From contig CM055108.1 of NCBI GenBank assembly GCA_029204225.1, positions 17,299,125 to 17,363,124 of the forward strand: a stretch of DNA of 64,000 bases. Direction: 5' to 3'. The notes under the pieces are model-generated. The model searched no databases. It was given only the letters and a program-made list of their open reading frames with translations, and was not told where the DNA came from. Numbering within the stretch: position 1 is the stretch's first letter; every line of letters starts with the position of its first letter. Source of the DNA: Diphasiastrum complanatum (lineage: Eukaryota > Streptophyta > Lycopodiopsida > Lycopodiales > Lycopodiaceae). A program made the position numbers and the translations under genes. This document shows, in pieces, positions 13,522 to 25,352 of this stretch.

Positions 13522-15340
13522 GAGTATATCTCTACCGAATTCAAGGAGTACTGCTAGAGCCAAGGCATTGAACAATAGTTTATCACTCCCTATTCGCCTT
13601 ACTCAAACAGCTTAACTGAGAGGAACATACCCTGGTCGAGTCAACCAAATGTATGCTAGCACATGCATCTTTAGCAAAGAGTTTCTAGGCTAAAATTGTC
13701 TCCATTGCAGCTTACATCTAGAACACATCTCCATTGCAGCTTACATCTAGAACACATATTCAATCAAGTCCCTCTCAGGCAAAACACCACATGAGATTTG
13801 GACAGGATCTAAGCTATTGAAAAATCTATGAGTATTCAGATGCATCACCTACGCACAAATCCTGAAGGAGACAAGGAAGAAATTTGACTTCTAAGGTCTC
13901 AAGACCATCCTGATCAGATATACTTCTTCTGAAAACACTTACAAGCTGTATAACTCCGATACCCAGCACATTTTATTCAGTAGGAATACAATATTTATCA
14001 AAGATCAGTTCAACGACTTCAATGGCAAATATAAAGTTCCTTATGAACCTTCGAAGTCTGCCACCGACATGACAATTCAAGCCTCTAGCTCAAGCGTGCC
14101 CATAGTCGATCAGTTATTCAACAGCGAGTCAGAAGAAGATGTTGCTTTTACTCAAGAACAACAAGTCCAAGGATTGGACATCAGCCGCCGATGCTACCTC
14201 CAAGAAGATCAGACCGAGTGCGCACTCAGCCCACAAGGTATATTCCTGAGTCTGTATGTCTTTTAATGCAGGAACCGACTACTATTGAAGAGGCACTTAG
14301 ACCTCCAGACTCCGATCTTTGGAGAGAAGCGATGGACATAGAGCATTCCTCTCTGATCAAGAGCAGACATGGTCATTAGTTGAACTACCCATTGGCAACA
14401 ATCTTATTGCAAATGGGTCTTTAAGATCAAGTACAACACCAATGGAGGTATTGACCGAAGGAAGGCCCGACTAGTAGCACAAGGATTTGTTCATATCTCC
14501 AACATCGACTACAACAAGACTTTCAGTCCAGTAGTCAAGCATTCATCGATCCGAGCTCTCCTATCGTATGCTGCTGCAGTTGTCCTCAAAGTACATCAAC
14601 TCGATGTATATACAACTTATTTCAATGGAGTCATCGAAGAAGACATCTATATGCTACAATCTGAAGGATACGTTCTTGAAGGTATGAAGCATCATGTATG
14701 TAAACTCCATAAAGCACTTTATGGCTTGAAGCAATCAGCAAGATCTTGGATCCCTCATGTATGCAATGGTCAAGGCTCTCATAAGAGTCATGAGATATAT
14801 TCGAGCTACTACGGACCAGTGCATCTACTATGGGGAAGTTGACAATGACAATCTCCATCGGCTTAGTGGATATTCCAATGCAAGCTGGGGAGGAGATGTA
14901 GATATTCGTAAATCCACATCTGGATTTACATTTTTCCTCAATGGCAATCCTATCTCTTGGAACAATTGTAAGCAAACCTCTATTGCTCTTTTCTCTACAA
15001 AAGCAGAGTACATTGTTGCTTCTCAAGCTATTAAAAAAGCATTTTGGTTGATTTACTGTCAGATATTAGTCTGAATCAATACACTTTGACAATTGTATTT
15101 GTGATAATCAGAGTGCCATTGCCTTATCGGCCAACCCTAGATTTCACTCTATGAGTAAGCACATCGAGATTCGATATCATTATATCAGGGGAAAGGTTCT
15201 CGAGAGAGAGGTAAGCTTAATGCACTATCGGACATGAGACATGATTGCAGATGTATTTACCAACACATTAAGAGCATTAATGCACATAACAAATTTTGTG
15301 CATTGCTTAGTCAGAAGATCAAGACATTCATGGATCTAGA
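13522..15340 (+). pseudogene. RE5: decayed Ty1-copia pol, integrase to RNase H
   Basis: Plus-strand frames spell a broken Copia polyprotein in the normal order. Around 13522-13620 a degenerate integrase end can be read. At 13870-14060 comes the post-integrase FIKDQFNDFNGKYKVPYEP segment. Near 14280-14340 is the reverse transcriptase entry (EPTTIEEALRPPDSDLWREAM). From 14435 to 14745 the fingers domain follows (RKARLVAQGF, FSPVVKHSSIRALL, then KALYGLKQSARSW). The catalytic YVDD and thumb are deleted: the text jumps at about 14745 to RNase H (IRVMRYIRATTDQCIYYGE, SNASWGGDVDIRKSTSGF, ISWNNCKQ, STKAEYI). A degenerate tail with DVFTNTLR reaches the PPT. Its 5' half is missing, cut off at the RE4 3' LTR, so RE4 may have inserted into it. 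Confidence 0.85.
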
Positions 15341-16303
15341 TTAAGGGGGGGTGTTGGATTTATCTCCTCTACTCTCCTAAATCCCATGTTAATCTAGTTC
15401 CATTATATCGCTACAATTTTAAATGCATTGTCGCACAATATGAAGAAATAATCTATTATTGAAGACATGCAAGAGATTGGCACTCACTTGTCAGAGTTGG
15501 CTGACTTATCGGAGAAGCCCGACTTGGCCGACTTACCGGGGAGTCCGACGTATCGACTCAACCAACATATTGGGAAATTTGACTTGTTCGACATCTCGAC
15601 TTATCGACTACCCCAACTTAATTGGCCACGACAGCAACTAGCTCGACTCCAAATAGTCAAAGCCTTCTCACGCCTACTTCATGTACTATGCAATGACTTA
15701 GACAATGACAACAGTAGCCACGATCTCCTCCAGACGGCACAACGGCTCCACGCCATCTTCTTTGTACACTCATTTGCACAAATGAAAATTGTATATAGAT
15801 GACCATTGTAATTTAACTAAGTGAGTGGGTCAATTATAGTGATTTACAAAGAGACAGACGTTGTAGATGCTTTCATGCATCGATTCTTTCTTTCAGACGG
15901 ATTGTCATTAATAAGCTCATAGCTTTTATAGAGCGGAGTTAGCTTCTTGAGCAGGCGGTATTGTCTGCTATTGTCTTGTGCTCATAGCATCAAACTAACT
16001 TGTATTTCTCTACATTAATTTGAATCAATCACTATCTTTATTGCGTTAAGAGTTCTTGTCAAAATTTTATGCGTTGCTACTACGTCTTACTGTTTGACTT
16101 TCTTACTGCCTTGTCTGATTGTCTACTCTTCCGCTTTTGCAGACAACCACGCAATTAAGCTCTATTCTACTTTTGTGTTTGCCTACTGTTGTTGTAGTGC
16201 ACACACCGAGGGAATCAGTCGACCACTGCCTCCGTGTAGTAGTAGGATCGTTTTGATCCGATTGCTCGACCAGTCTGAGTTGTCAGACCATTTTCCCCTA
16301 ATA
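15341..16303 (+). repeat. RE5 PPT and 3' LTR
   Basis: TTAAGGGGGGG (15341-15351) precedes TGTTGGATTTATC at 15352, a standard Copia PPT/LTR junction. The right end is set at about 16303 (TTTTCCCCTAATA) by comparison with the RE7 LTR end CTTCCCCCAACA; this is tentative. No 5' partner lies in the window. Confidence 0.65.
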
Positions 16304-16711
16304 ATATGTCACTCAACCAATAGGATTTAGAGGAGGTAAAGAAGGGGTCCAATCATGTTTCACTCCCCTCTACCTCGAGTTGGTACACATATGAGTCTTA
16401 GTTCATTTGTAATTGAGTTTTTGGAGTTATTGAGATTTCTATACATTTTGAGCAATCTTGAATTTCTCTCTCTACCCGAGTGTTAGTACTTGGATTCTCT
16501 CTCCACCTGAGAGGAAGGCTTTTCCACATTTAGTTTTGTGTTGTACAAGTCTCAACACATGTGAATGTACTTGTTTGGTTGATCTATGCCTTAGATTTCG
16601 GAGATAGATCTTGGATTTCAGTCTATGTATGATCTTTGTGCAATTACCAAGTCTTAGGAGATCACAGTCACACTTTTGGGCACTCCCACACATGTGAAAT
16701 TCAACATCAAT
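16304..16711 (+). repeat. RE6: old LTR related to the RE17 LTR, plus orientation
   Basis: Shares blocks with the reverse complement of the RE17 LTR: CCAATAGGATTTAGAGG, GGTCCAATCATG, GAATTTCTCTCTCTACCCGAG, CTTAGGAGATCACA, and the end ACACATGTGAAATTCAACA. It is 5'-truncated and diverged. The sequence after 16711 does not contain a recognisable PBS. Confidence 0.7.
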
Positions 16712-18409
16712 GACATACGGACCAAGCTTTTACAATGAAATTGGAGGAGCTTCTAGATCAATGAAATGTTTCTTGGCTATATGAAGTCATGAATGATGCT
16801 TGTGCAAGACATATCTCATTTTGGTGAAGAGATTGGAGGTGGGATTTTGTCTCTACATTGTGTAGTTTTTTCTACATTGCCTTGACTGAATCAATGGTGG
16901 TTGAGACTTATTTCGTATTCATCTTTATGAATGTTATGCTCTCTAAAATTTTATAGGTCTAAAACAATCATCATCATATTTGATTTACTTGAAGTGATAG
17001 AAAATCATTTAGACGTTTCTAGATCTTGACTAGGTTTCATAGTTAGAGACTGTGTAGGCAATCTTGGCATATTTAGGTTTGTTCCTTTATGCATGAAACT
17101 TTCATAGTTCTCTCTCCTCCTCATCATCCACACATCATGGCTTGAGGGTGAACCTTATGTGTATTGGTCTCGAGCTTATATTTGCTTGGGAGGTTTAGCT
17201 CCACTACTACTCCTTTTGGTCCTTTGTTAGCAAGATCTACAAGTGTTATCCTTTTAACACCCACACCAGCAACTTCCAATTTTTGATGAGATTTCACTTG
17301 TTGGAGAGCAAGTTTTTTATTTTTTATTTTTCAAAATGAACACTAAGCATATGTGGAGATCCATATAAAGGTGGACTAGCTTTCAATGAATGGATGTTCA
17401 AATATCATAGGACAAAGTCTTTATGGTTGTTTGGTTCAAAATATTCATCAAGTCTTTGACATTGTTATGAGTTGACATAGGCCAGGTAATAGAAATTCGA
17501 GATGTCAATTCTATACCTAACAAAACTCATCAATACACACATAGGATTATTGACATAGATCACCTAAACATTTTGTGCCATTGCCAACTTCCATCTCTTC
17601 AAATCTTTTCACATTATTTCACACAAACTTTAATCAGACAAAACAATAAAAAGACATATAAAAAATCAACTAAAATGGAATATATCTTACAACCATAAGG
17701 AAAATGAACATTGATTGAGTACAAATTTTTGAGAGAAATCAATTCCAAAATAATCAAATCAATAAGATGTCAACACATATATGAGATTATGTAAAAAAGC
17801 TTTCATAACACTAGACTTGTAGACGGAAAGTTTTCTCATCTTAGAACACTACATTGACCTTTAAGACAACCTTGCTTTTTGAACTAGATAGAATAAAAGT
17901 TTGACTTTGAATATTAACATGAAAGTTTTAGTGGCATTGTTGTAGTACATGCTCTATATCACTATAGAAGTTTCAAATTTCAAACATGTGGATAAACATT
18001 GAAGTCGAATGCTATTCTTAGTCAATCATAATATATAAAAGATAAAATAAAATCACTTAGAAAAGATGATGCTTATGGATTTTTCCACATCATGACATAT
18101 CCTAATTATGACACCTCATGAAATGATCAACATTTTGGACATTACATGTAGAAAGTTATGGTGCCCATGGGTATACATTATGCTAATTTGGGTAGAAAGT
18201 CATAATATTTAAAATTCAAAAAATTTAGTGGCAAATTTTATGCTAACATAATGACATTTTTACATAATCAAGTGGTGGCATCAAGTCCCTAGAAAAATAC
18301 TACATTGACCTAAAATCAATCAACTAGCTATCAAAATAGAATATATTCCAATAAAAAAAATGCTTTAAAAGATAGAATTGTATACTTTCATAGTGTATTC
18401 ATAAATCAT
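16712..18409. other. Unassigned A/T-rich sequence
   Basis: No gene or clear repeat found. Part of 16712-17260 may be interior of the RE6 element, but no Gag or Pol motif is visible. Confidence 0.35.
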
Positions 18410-19200
18410 GTGCCGACACTACTTTTCAAAATATCACAAACACTCCCCAAAGCCATAATTAATACAATTGAAGACATTGAAATAATACTTGCAATATTCG
18501 ACAAAGGAACACATTTCAACTTGCACATACAAGAAACGTTAGGTGATTTTCATAATGATTTTCTAGAACTTAGTTCAACTACTCACCAACCAAAAATGAT
18601 ATTCCAAAACTTAGTCCAACTACTCACCAACTACCACCTTTATGACTAAACATAGATTGCAACTACTCCGTAAAGAGGCCACTCCTTTACACAATTCACA
18701 ACTTGATTATATATAGACAAATTGCCATATGCATAATGCCAGTATTGATAAAGTTACACATACTTGTCCTACGACTCTCCAAGCTACTTTTTGTTTTCTT
18801 GGGTATGCAGGGCAATTTTACTACCAAACACTTTACAAAGCTACAAAAGCGACAATGAAGACATTCAAATCACACATGCTATTCAACAAGGGAACAAAAG
18901 TCCACATGCATGTCCTTCCTATCTACAAGCGTTGAAATTTTTGAAAGCAAAAACAAAAAATCACTACTACAAATGCCCCATAAAGTATTACAAAGAATAC
19001 TCCTACAACCACATTAGGTGATTGTAATAATATTATTCCTTCCAAATGAAGTGCAACTAGTCACCAACTACAAACTTTGTGTTTGATAACAATATATAAC
19101 TCACAACTTGATAGCAATTATATGGACAAACAACAATTATCATAAATCCAATTTAGATATATTGGTCCCATCACTTTCCAATCTATTTTTACTACAAAAA
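18410..19200. repeat. Imperfect direct duplication, about 400-475 bp offset
   Basis: Landmarks occur twice in the same order. GAAGACATT-AAAT is near 18470 and 18855, TTAGGTGATT near 18539 and 19014, CAACTA-TCACCAACTAC near 18617 and 19050, and CACAACTTGAT near 18697 and 19102. The varying offset reflects indels. No coding sense is apparent. Confidence 0.6.
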
Positions 19201-19268
19201 ATGCAAAAGCACCATACATTGAAAACACAATATTGTCAAAAGGTAAATTGAATTACAAACTAACCTCA

Positions 19269-19399
19269 CAAATATTGGTAGTACTTGTGGTGATTTGGCA
19301 AGGAATTTGTTTCCTCCCCTTGAGGTTAGAAGTGTACCAAATATTGGTAGTACTTGTGGTGATTTGGCAAGGAATTTGTTTCCTCCCCTTGAGGTTAGA
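19269..19399. repeat. Two-copy 69-bp tandem repeat
   Basis: A block of about 61 bp from AATATTGGTAGTACTTGTGG to CCCCTTGAGGTTAGA appears at 19271-19330 and again at 19340-19399. I see no difference between copies. Perfect identity in a decayed region suggests a recent duplication. Confidence 0.9.
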
Positions 19400-19612
19400 C
19401 CTCCTTGGTAGGATGAGTGTATTCTACACCATGAATGACAAGTCAGTCTTGGTGTACCAACCGTCATATTTCCAAGACAATATCATGTCTCCCCACCCTT
19501 AGATCTTTGGGAGCCCACTATTGTCCCTTATTATGGTGGTTCAAAATACACTCCCCCTTCTTGGCATGACCTTATTATGTGACATAAATTGTACATCTTG
19601 TACATACAAAGG

Positions 19613-20511
19613 TGCTGGAGTTAATCTTATTCCTACTCACCTAACTCTATCTTCTGACTACTTGTGTACACTATAAATACTCGCTCTCTACAACAGTTTG
19701 CAAAGATGACCTGTTATTCAGGGTAGTCTTTAGTTTTACACACATATTTGAACAGTTTGTAGAAATACATGGATTATCAAAGAAGAGCAACAATCGACTA
19801 TGACATTCCACATAACCAACCAACGACATTGAATCCACACAAGCACTATCGACAATGTCTTCACTATTCTGACTATCAATAGTCGACAGTGTGTCCACTA
19901 TTGCCTTTGTCAAATATCGACACTGTCAAAGTATTGACTATAGCATGGTACCACTCAAAATGGAATGCTTCCTCTACCGAATTCTAAACAGACTATGTCA
20001 TCGTTCAAACATGCCATTATATGCCGTAACTGCTCACTGTCACACCCATCACCTACAGTTTAGTATATACTCTTCCTGTAAACTCTTACATCGTGTCTAA
20101 ACACTAGTTCACAAAAATGAGCTAGATGATAAACTCTATCACTTTGTATATGTACAATAGATCAGAATAAGATAGATGTATCAAAATAGATAATCATATA
20201 TGAAAATTTGAATAAGATTTCTAATTTGTATCAGACTATAGCTGATACTTTTTTTCCATTGATTAACGTATAATATTTATCAAAGTTTGCACGGCTGTGA
20301 CACAGATGCCTAATTATTCACACTCTTCATGGTTGTCTACGACACCTACCCAAATATTCTACTAAGTTAAACAAATGTTCTAAGAAATTGTCTGAATCTT
20401 AATAGTTTAATTCAATCCTTCTAGTTTTTCAATGTTTTTCTTCTAACTGGGAAGGCAAGTTTGGGCTCACTTTTGCTGCCCTGTCAAACTACATCACACC
20501 TTCCCCCAACA
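19613..20511 (+). repeat. RE7 5' LTR
   Basis: Starts TGCTGGAG (the 3' copy has TGTTGGAG) and ends CTTCCCCCAACA. TATAAATA at about 19672-19679 is a likely core promoter element. Compared with the 3' LTR it lacks roughly 250-270 bp following TATCAGACTAT near 20236. Confidence 0.85.
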
Positions 20512-20515
20512 AGAG

Positions 20516-20530
20516 TGGTATCAAAGCAGG
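20516..20530 (+). other. Primer-binding site of RE7
   Basis: TGGTATCAAAGCAGG lies four bases after the LTR end CAACA. It is the tRNA-iMet type with one change from TGGTATCAGAGC. Confidence 0.85.
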
Positions 20531-20586
20531 TTCAAATTGTCTTTCAAATTCACAATTATTGCTATTTCCTAGATCATTCTTTAATC

Positions 20587-22185
20587 ATGGAAGGTTTAAT
20601 CTCAGAGATTTGATTGATCAACAAGTTTGACGAAGACGATTTCCACATGTGAAAATTTAAGATAAGAACAATATTGATCAAAAAGGGATTATGAGAATAT
20701 GCTAACAGTTTGATAGCCAAATTGGTTGAACTAGAATTGTTGACCACTTGGGAAGCAACGGATGGCAAAGCCTTAGCTATCATATCCATGAATCTATAAG
20801 ATTCACAAATAGCTCATGAGCTAATTGTTTCACTTCCAAAGAAGCATGGGACATTATGACTGGTCTATATGAAATGACAAATGTCACGACTCATCTCTTT
20901 CTGAGAAAGAAATTTCTATCGCTCAAGATGAGTGAAGGAACTTCAGTCATTGTTCATCTAAATGATTTCAAATAGCTACTTAATTAGCTAGTTGAAGTAA
21001 GTTCGCCAGTATTAGATGAAGATCCAAACATGTCACTTCTTTCTAGTCTTCCTCCCTCTTAGGACAATCAATTAGTATTGCTCTTGAGTAGTCTCTCCAG
21101 AAGCTAACAACAAGCTTATTGTAGGAAGAAGTAAGAAAGAAGAGCTTATCCTCCTAGAACAACAAGACAATCATCTTGTATTCGAATAAGCAACAATCCA
21201 AGAAGAAGAATTTGAAGGACAAGAAGACAAAGACTAAGCAAACTGATTTGAACCAACAACACTAGAATCTCAAGACCAAACGCTTCTTCAAATATTGCAA
21301 TAGAACCGATCACGACATCAAAGACTATCGAGTTCTCAAGCACAACAAAACGAAAAAGAAGATGCAGCAGCAAGATGGAGGTTTAGATTCTACTCGAAAC
21401 TCCAATGAAGACCCAACAATGCTAATGGTACAAGTAGAGATACCCACCAATTGTATCTTGATTGAGGAGCTTCTCAATACATGACTCCATGCAAGAGCCT
21501 ATTCAAAGAACTCACAATTTCTGATTCAAAGTACATATTCTTTGGATAGACAAACATTATAATGAAATCCTCTCTACAAACAAAGAAGAAAACTTGTATA
21601 TCTTGACTCATGAACATTCACTTACAACGAATGTGAGCAATTCTAATGCCCAAACTACAACATCAATTACTAGGACACTTGAACATGAGAGCTATCTTCT
21701 TGTACATGCATAATAATCGAACGATCAAGGATATGAGCTTAAATGCTACCTCCACAAACACTTGAAATGTCTATGAGGTGTGCTCTAGGAAAACAACCTA
21801 TATCAAGATTTTCCAAAGGAGAAGTCACTAGAGCTAAGTCCATCTAAAATTGATTCATAGTGATCTGTGTGGCCCTATGAGCATACCCTCTTTGAGTTTT
21901 GCACTTTATTTTATCACTTTTGTCAATGATCATTCCAGATTCACCAGAACAATGTTCATCAAAACCAAGTCCGAGGCATTCAACTGCTTCCAAGAATTCA
22001 AGTAGTTGCTGAGACAAAGACTGGTAGGAAGATCAAGACCCTATGCATTGATTATATGATGTCAAATTAAGTTACTGTCTTACCGATAGTATGTTGGTTG
22101 ATATTTTGACAAAACCATTATCTAAAGAAAAACATGCTATCTTGGTTCGTATGTTAAATTTTTATTTAGGTTCCTAGTAGTAAGT
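20587..22185 (+). pseudogene. RE7 Copia gag-pol remnant
   Basis: A plus-strand reading with many stops shows a Gag start (MEGLISEI, then KFDEDDFHM and KFKIRTILIKKG), the UBN2-like segment, and a degraded knuckle region. The protease appears as YLD-stop-GASQYMTPCKSLFKEL near 21460-21510, where the active-site Ser codon of DSGA is a stop. Pre-integrase (LLGHLNMRA) and the integrase start (LIHSDLCGPMSIPSL, then FITFVNDHSRFTRTMFIKTKSEAF) follow at about 21850-21990. The frame then jumps to the RNase H tail (DSMLVDILTKPLSKEKH) just before the PPT. Everything between is deleted. Confidence 0.8.
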
Positions 22186-23352
22186 TTAAGGGGGAGTGTT
22201 GGAGTTTAATCTTACTCCTACTCACCTAATTCTATCTTTTGAGTACTCATGTACACTATAAATACTCACTCTCTACAACACTTTGCAAAAATGAACTGTT
22301 ATTTGAGACAGTCTACAATTTTACACGCATATTTGAACAGTCTGCAGAAATACACGAATATTTGAAGTAGAGCAACAAATTGACTCCGACACTCTACATT
22401 CGAGTTCGAAGTCAAGTAACCAACCAATGACATCAAATCCACATGATCGGCACTATTGTGACTATCAACAGTCAACACTCTCGACTGTCCACTATAAGCA
22501 CTGTCGAATTATCGACACTATCAAAGTATCATCTATCGAATGGTACCACTCAAAATGAAGTGCTTTCTTCGAACAATAAACACACTATGTCACCATTTGA
22601 ACACACCATTGTATATAGTAATTGCTCACTGCCATACCCATCACCTAGAGTTCAGTTTATACTCTTCCTGTAAACTCTTACATCGTGTCTAGACACTAGT
22701 TCACAAGAACGAGTTAGATGATAAACTCTACCACTTTGTATATATACAATAGATCTAAATAAGGCACATATATCAAAATTTGAATAAGAATTCTAATTTG
22801 TATCAGACTATCTGAGTCCTCAGAGTCAAATGTTTCAAGAGAGTGAGAGTAATTTCAGACGATAGAGAGATTTGTTCTATTTGTCGGTTGTTTTGACCAA
22901 CTGTTAAAGCTAAGTAGGATCACAACGCTTAGTGCATATCTACTGTGAACCATTTTTGGGCATAGGATTACTATTTGTGATTTGATCGTTGTACTACAAC
23001 AAGCTTAATTTACAAATTGTTTATTGTCTTTACATGCATTAGTCATTGTTGAATGCTCTCTCAATATTTTTTCTCTCTATATTTGATACTTCCGTTTCAT
23101 TGATTAACATAGAATATCTGTCGAAGTTTGCACGACTGTCCTAGAGGCCTAATTATTCGCACTCTTCATGGTTGTTTATGACACCTACCCATATATTCTA
23201 CTAAGTTAAACGAATGTTGTAAGAAATTGTCTGAATCTCGATAGTTTGATTCAATCCTTATAGTTTTTCATTGTTTTTCTTTTGACTGGGGAGACAAGTT
23301 CGGTCTCACTTCCGCTGCCCTATCGCGAACTACCTTACACCTTCCCCCAACA
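22186..23352 (+). repeat. RE7 PPT and 3' LTR
   Basis: TTTAAGGGGGAG (about 22185-22196) precedes TGTTGGAG at 22197, and the LTR ends CTTCCCCCAACA at 23352 (about 1156 bp). TATAAATA lies at 22257-22264. It contains a segment at about 22811-23080 that is missing from the 5' LTR, either deleted there or inserted here. Confidence 0.85.
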
Positions 23353-24470
23353 TAAAGTAGTTCAAGCTACTTATGTAAATTAGTAAACATTTTTTTTATA
23401 TATCAGTCAAGTTGGATAAGAGTTGAAATTGACTCATGCTTGCACAAGCTCTTGCCATGATGATGTACTACTGACATGTTCAAAGCCTCGTGCTCCTTTT
23501 TTTGGTCTTATTTTGTATTGTAAAGTGTACATATAACACATGATAAAACTAGTTAATAAAAAAAACAAGATGATTTGAAAAATCACAAAAAGCTTTGACA
23601 TACAAAGTGTATTGTTGAACGCACTCAACTTGTTAGAAAATGCATAGAAAAGATATTGCAAAGTATGTTCTACAAAAAAACAGGCATTTTTGTGCTCAAC
23701 TCATGTAATGTAGACACATTAACTTTGAACAGATTATCAAGATAGCTTAATGCTATGGTGAGAAAGCTAAAATTACATATACATAGCGAGTCATCTTTTC
23801 CTTGCATAGCTAATTATTCCTTTTCTTTTAATTTTTTCCTCTCAAAATTGCCTTTTCCTCTTTGAAAATTCCAAATGAAATCATTGGTAAGCCAAAGTCT
23901 TTGCACTCAACCACAACAATCTTGTTTAGATATTGCAATTGTCAACTTTGACTAAGCATAATATTTGTTTCTCTTGTGACGACTTGACTGGGGCAAGAGA
24001 TTGAAGTCGACGAGACAAGATTAATGTAAAATCAACAGACTATGGACTACATTAACACTTATATACAATAATGGGCCCAAGACCTAGTGCACTAGCCCCA
24101 AAGAGCAAGCAAAGAGCATAGTAAAAAATGCAAGCAAACCCTGAAGGGCATTCTACAAACTTTGTCCAAGTCAGTGGATCCCTAAAGTGCAATATTCAAA
24201 ACTTCATCCAAGCATCAACATTTGTGAGGGACCCCCTTTAAAGTTTCATCCAAGCAACAATGACCACTCCAACTCAAGCAACAAGAGATGTGAAGGAAGG
24301 CCTTGAACTTTCGTCCATGTAGCATCGTGCCCTCGAGGGCAGCCTTGAAACTCTATTCCCAACACAAATATTGGATAGTACAATATTATGTACATCAAAT
24401 TACAACCATAATACGGAGCAAAAGGCTACCAAATTTTTGGAGCCATTGGGCTCTTATGTGTCCCTCGTGT
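23353..24470. other. Intergenic sequence upstream of the PPR gene
   Basis: No coding or element signature found. Probably ordinary intergenic DNA. Confidence 0.4.
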
Positions 24471-24570
24471 GTGCCAACTTGGTTTTAAGCCTAGGCCACA
24501 TGAACTCTCTCATTCCTTCATGCCTCTTTTGGGTGCCAACTTGGATTTGAGCTTGGGCCACACGAACACT
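24471..24570. repeat. Two-copy 62-bp degenerate repeat
   Basis: GTGCCAACTTGG followed by GCCACA-GAAC occurs at 24471 and again at 24533. Intervening bases are largely conserved. Confidence 0.7.
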
Positions 24571-24865
24571 CGCATTGAACTTTACTACGATTGATATTTC
24601 TTATAAGGCTACAACCATGATAGTCGTGGATACAGATACTAGCATGTATAATACTCTTAGTGTTATTGAGGCTATACTGCCAATTGCGGCACCTTCATAT
24701 GGGACGGCGTTGTATGAGCAAAGCCCTGCCAACCTCACTTGAGTCGTGGTGCAAATTTAGATGTTTCATTGTTTGCCCCCACAAAATTTCTAGCAATTCA
24801 GACGGGCTTCAACGTGCAAAACGCCCGTCAAACTTCAATACGCGTCTAATTGAAGCCCTTGAGTT

Positions 24866-25352
24866 TAAAAAGGGTTTTGCTTAGGGTTTAGGAGTTTGAA
24901 TTAGGGCTTGCAACCTCAAGAGTAGTAATGGCGAAGTGCGAGGAGGGAGCGAGCGCTCTCATGGAAGAAGCAGGCAAAGGCAGATGGCAAAGGTTTAGAT
25001 AGAATTAGAAAGGTGTGCTTGATGAGGTAGCCATCCATTTCTTCCATTTATGTCTATCTTTACACAAGTGGAAACTGTTGGCGATGGAATTCTGTTTTGT
25101 TTCTATCTTGTGAAAGTTTTGTATGATGAAGGATGTCCATGCTGATGTCCTTTTATGGAGAATCGATAAGCAAAATTTTCTATATAATTGTTCATTGTAC
25201 CTCCAAGCTGCTACTGCTGCTGCCGCCTTCACATCAATCATATCGAATTAGGGTTTTGAGATTCTGTCTAAGATGGTTGAAGCTGTCAATCTATGTTCTT
25301 GCTTTTCTTTAGCCTTAAGTTTTGTTTTTCATTCTTCATTTATAGATTTTAA
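24866..25352 (+). promoter_or_regulatory. Putative promoter / 5' leader of the PPR gene with a telo-box and a 24-codon upstream ORF
   Basis: TTAGGGTTTAGG near 24882-24893 resembles the telo-box (AAACCCTA in reverse), common just upstream of plant genes for organelle and translation functions. Further TTAGGG and AGGGTTTTG words occur at 24901 and 25250. An upstream ATG at 24928 opens a 24-codon frame (MAKCEEGASALMEE..., stop at 25000-25002) in a locally G-rich stretch. It is unlike the surrounding A/T-rich DNA and could be a regulatory uORF or a small exon. The transcription start is not visible. Confidence 0.4.

Larger units (their letters stand above)
19613..23352 (+). mobile_element. RE7: Ty1-copia element with both LTRs and a collapsed interior
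   Basis: 5' LTR, PBS, about 1.7 kb of interior, PPT and 3' LTR lie in order on the plus strand. A typical Copia interior is 4-5 kb, so large deletions have occurred: reverse transcriptase and most of RNase H are gone. The outer flanks (AAAGG on the left, TAAAG on the right) do not give a clean 5-bp target duplication. Confidence 0.85.
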
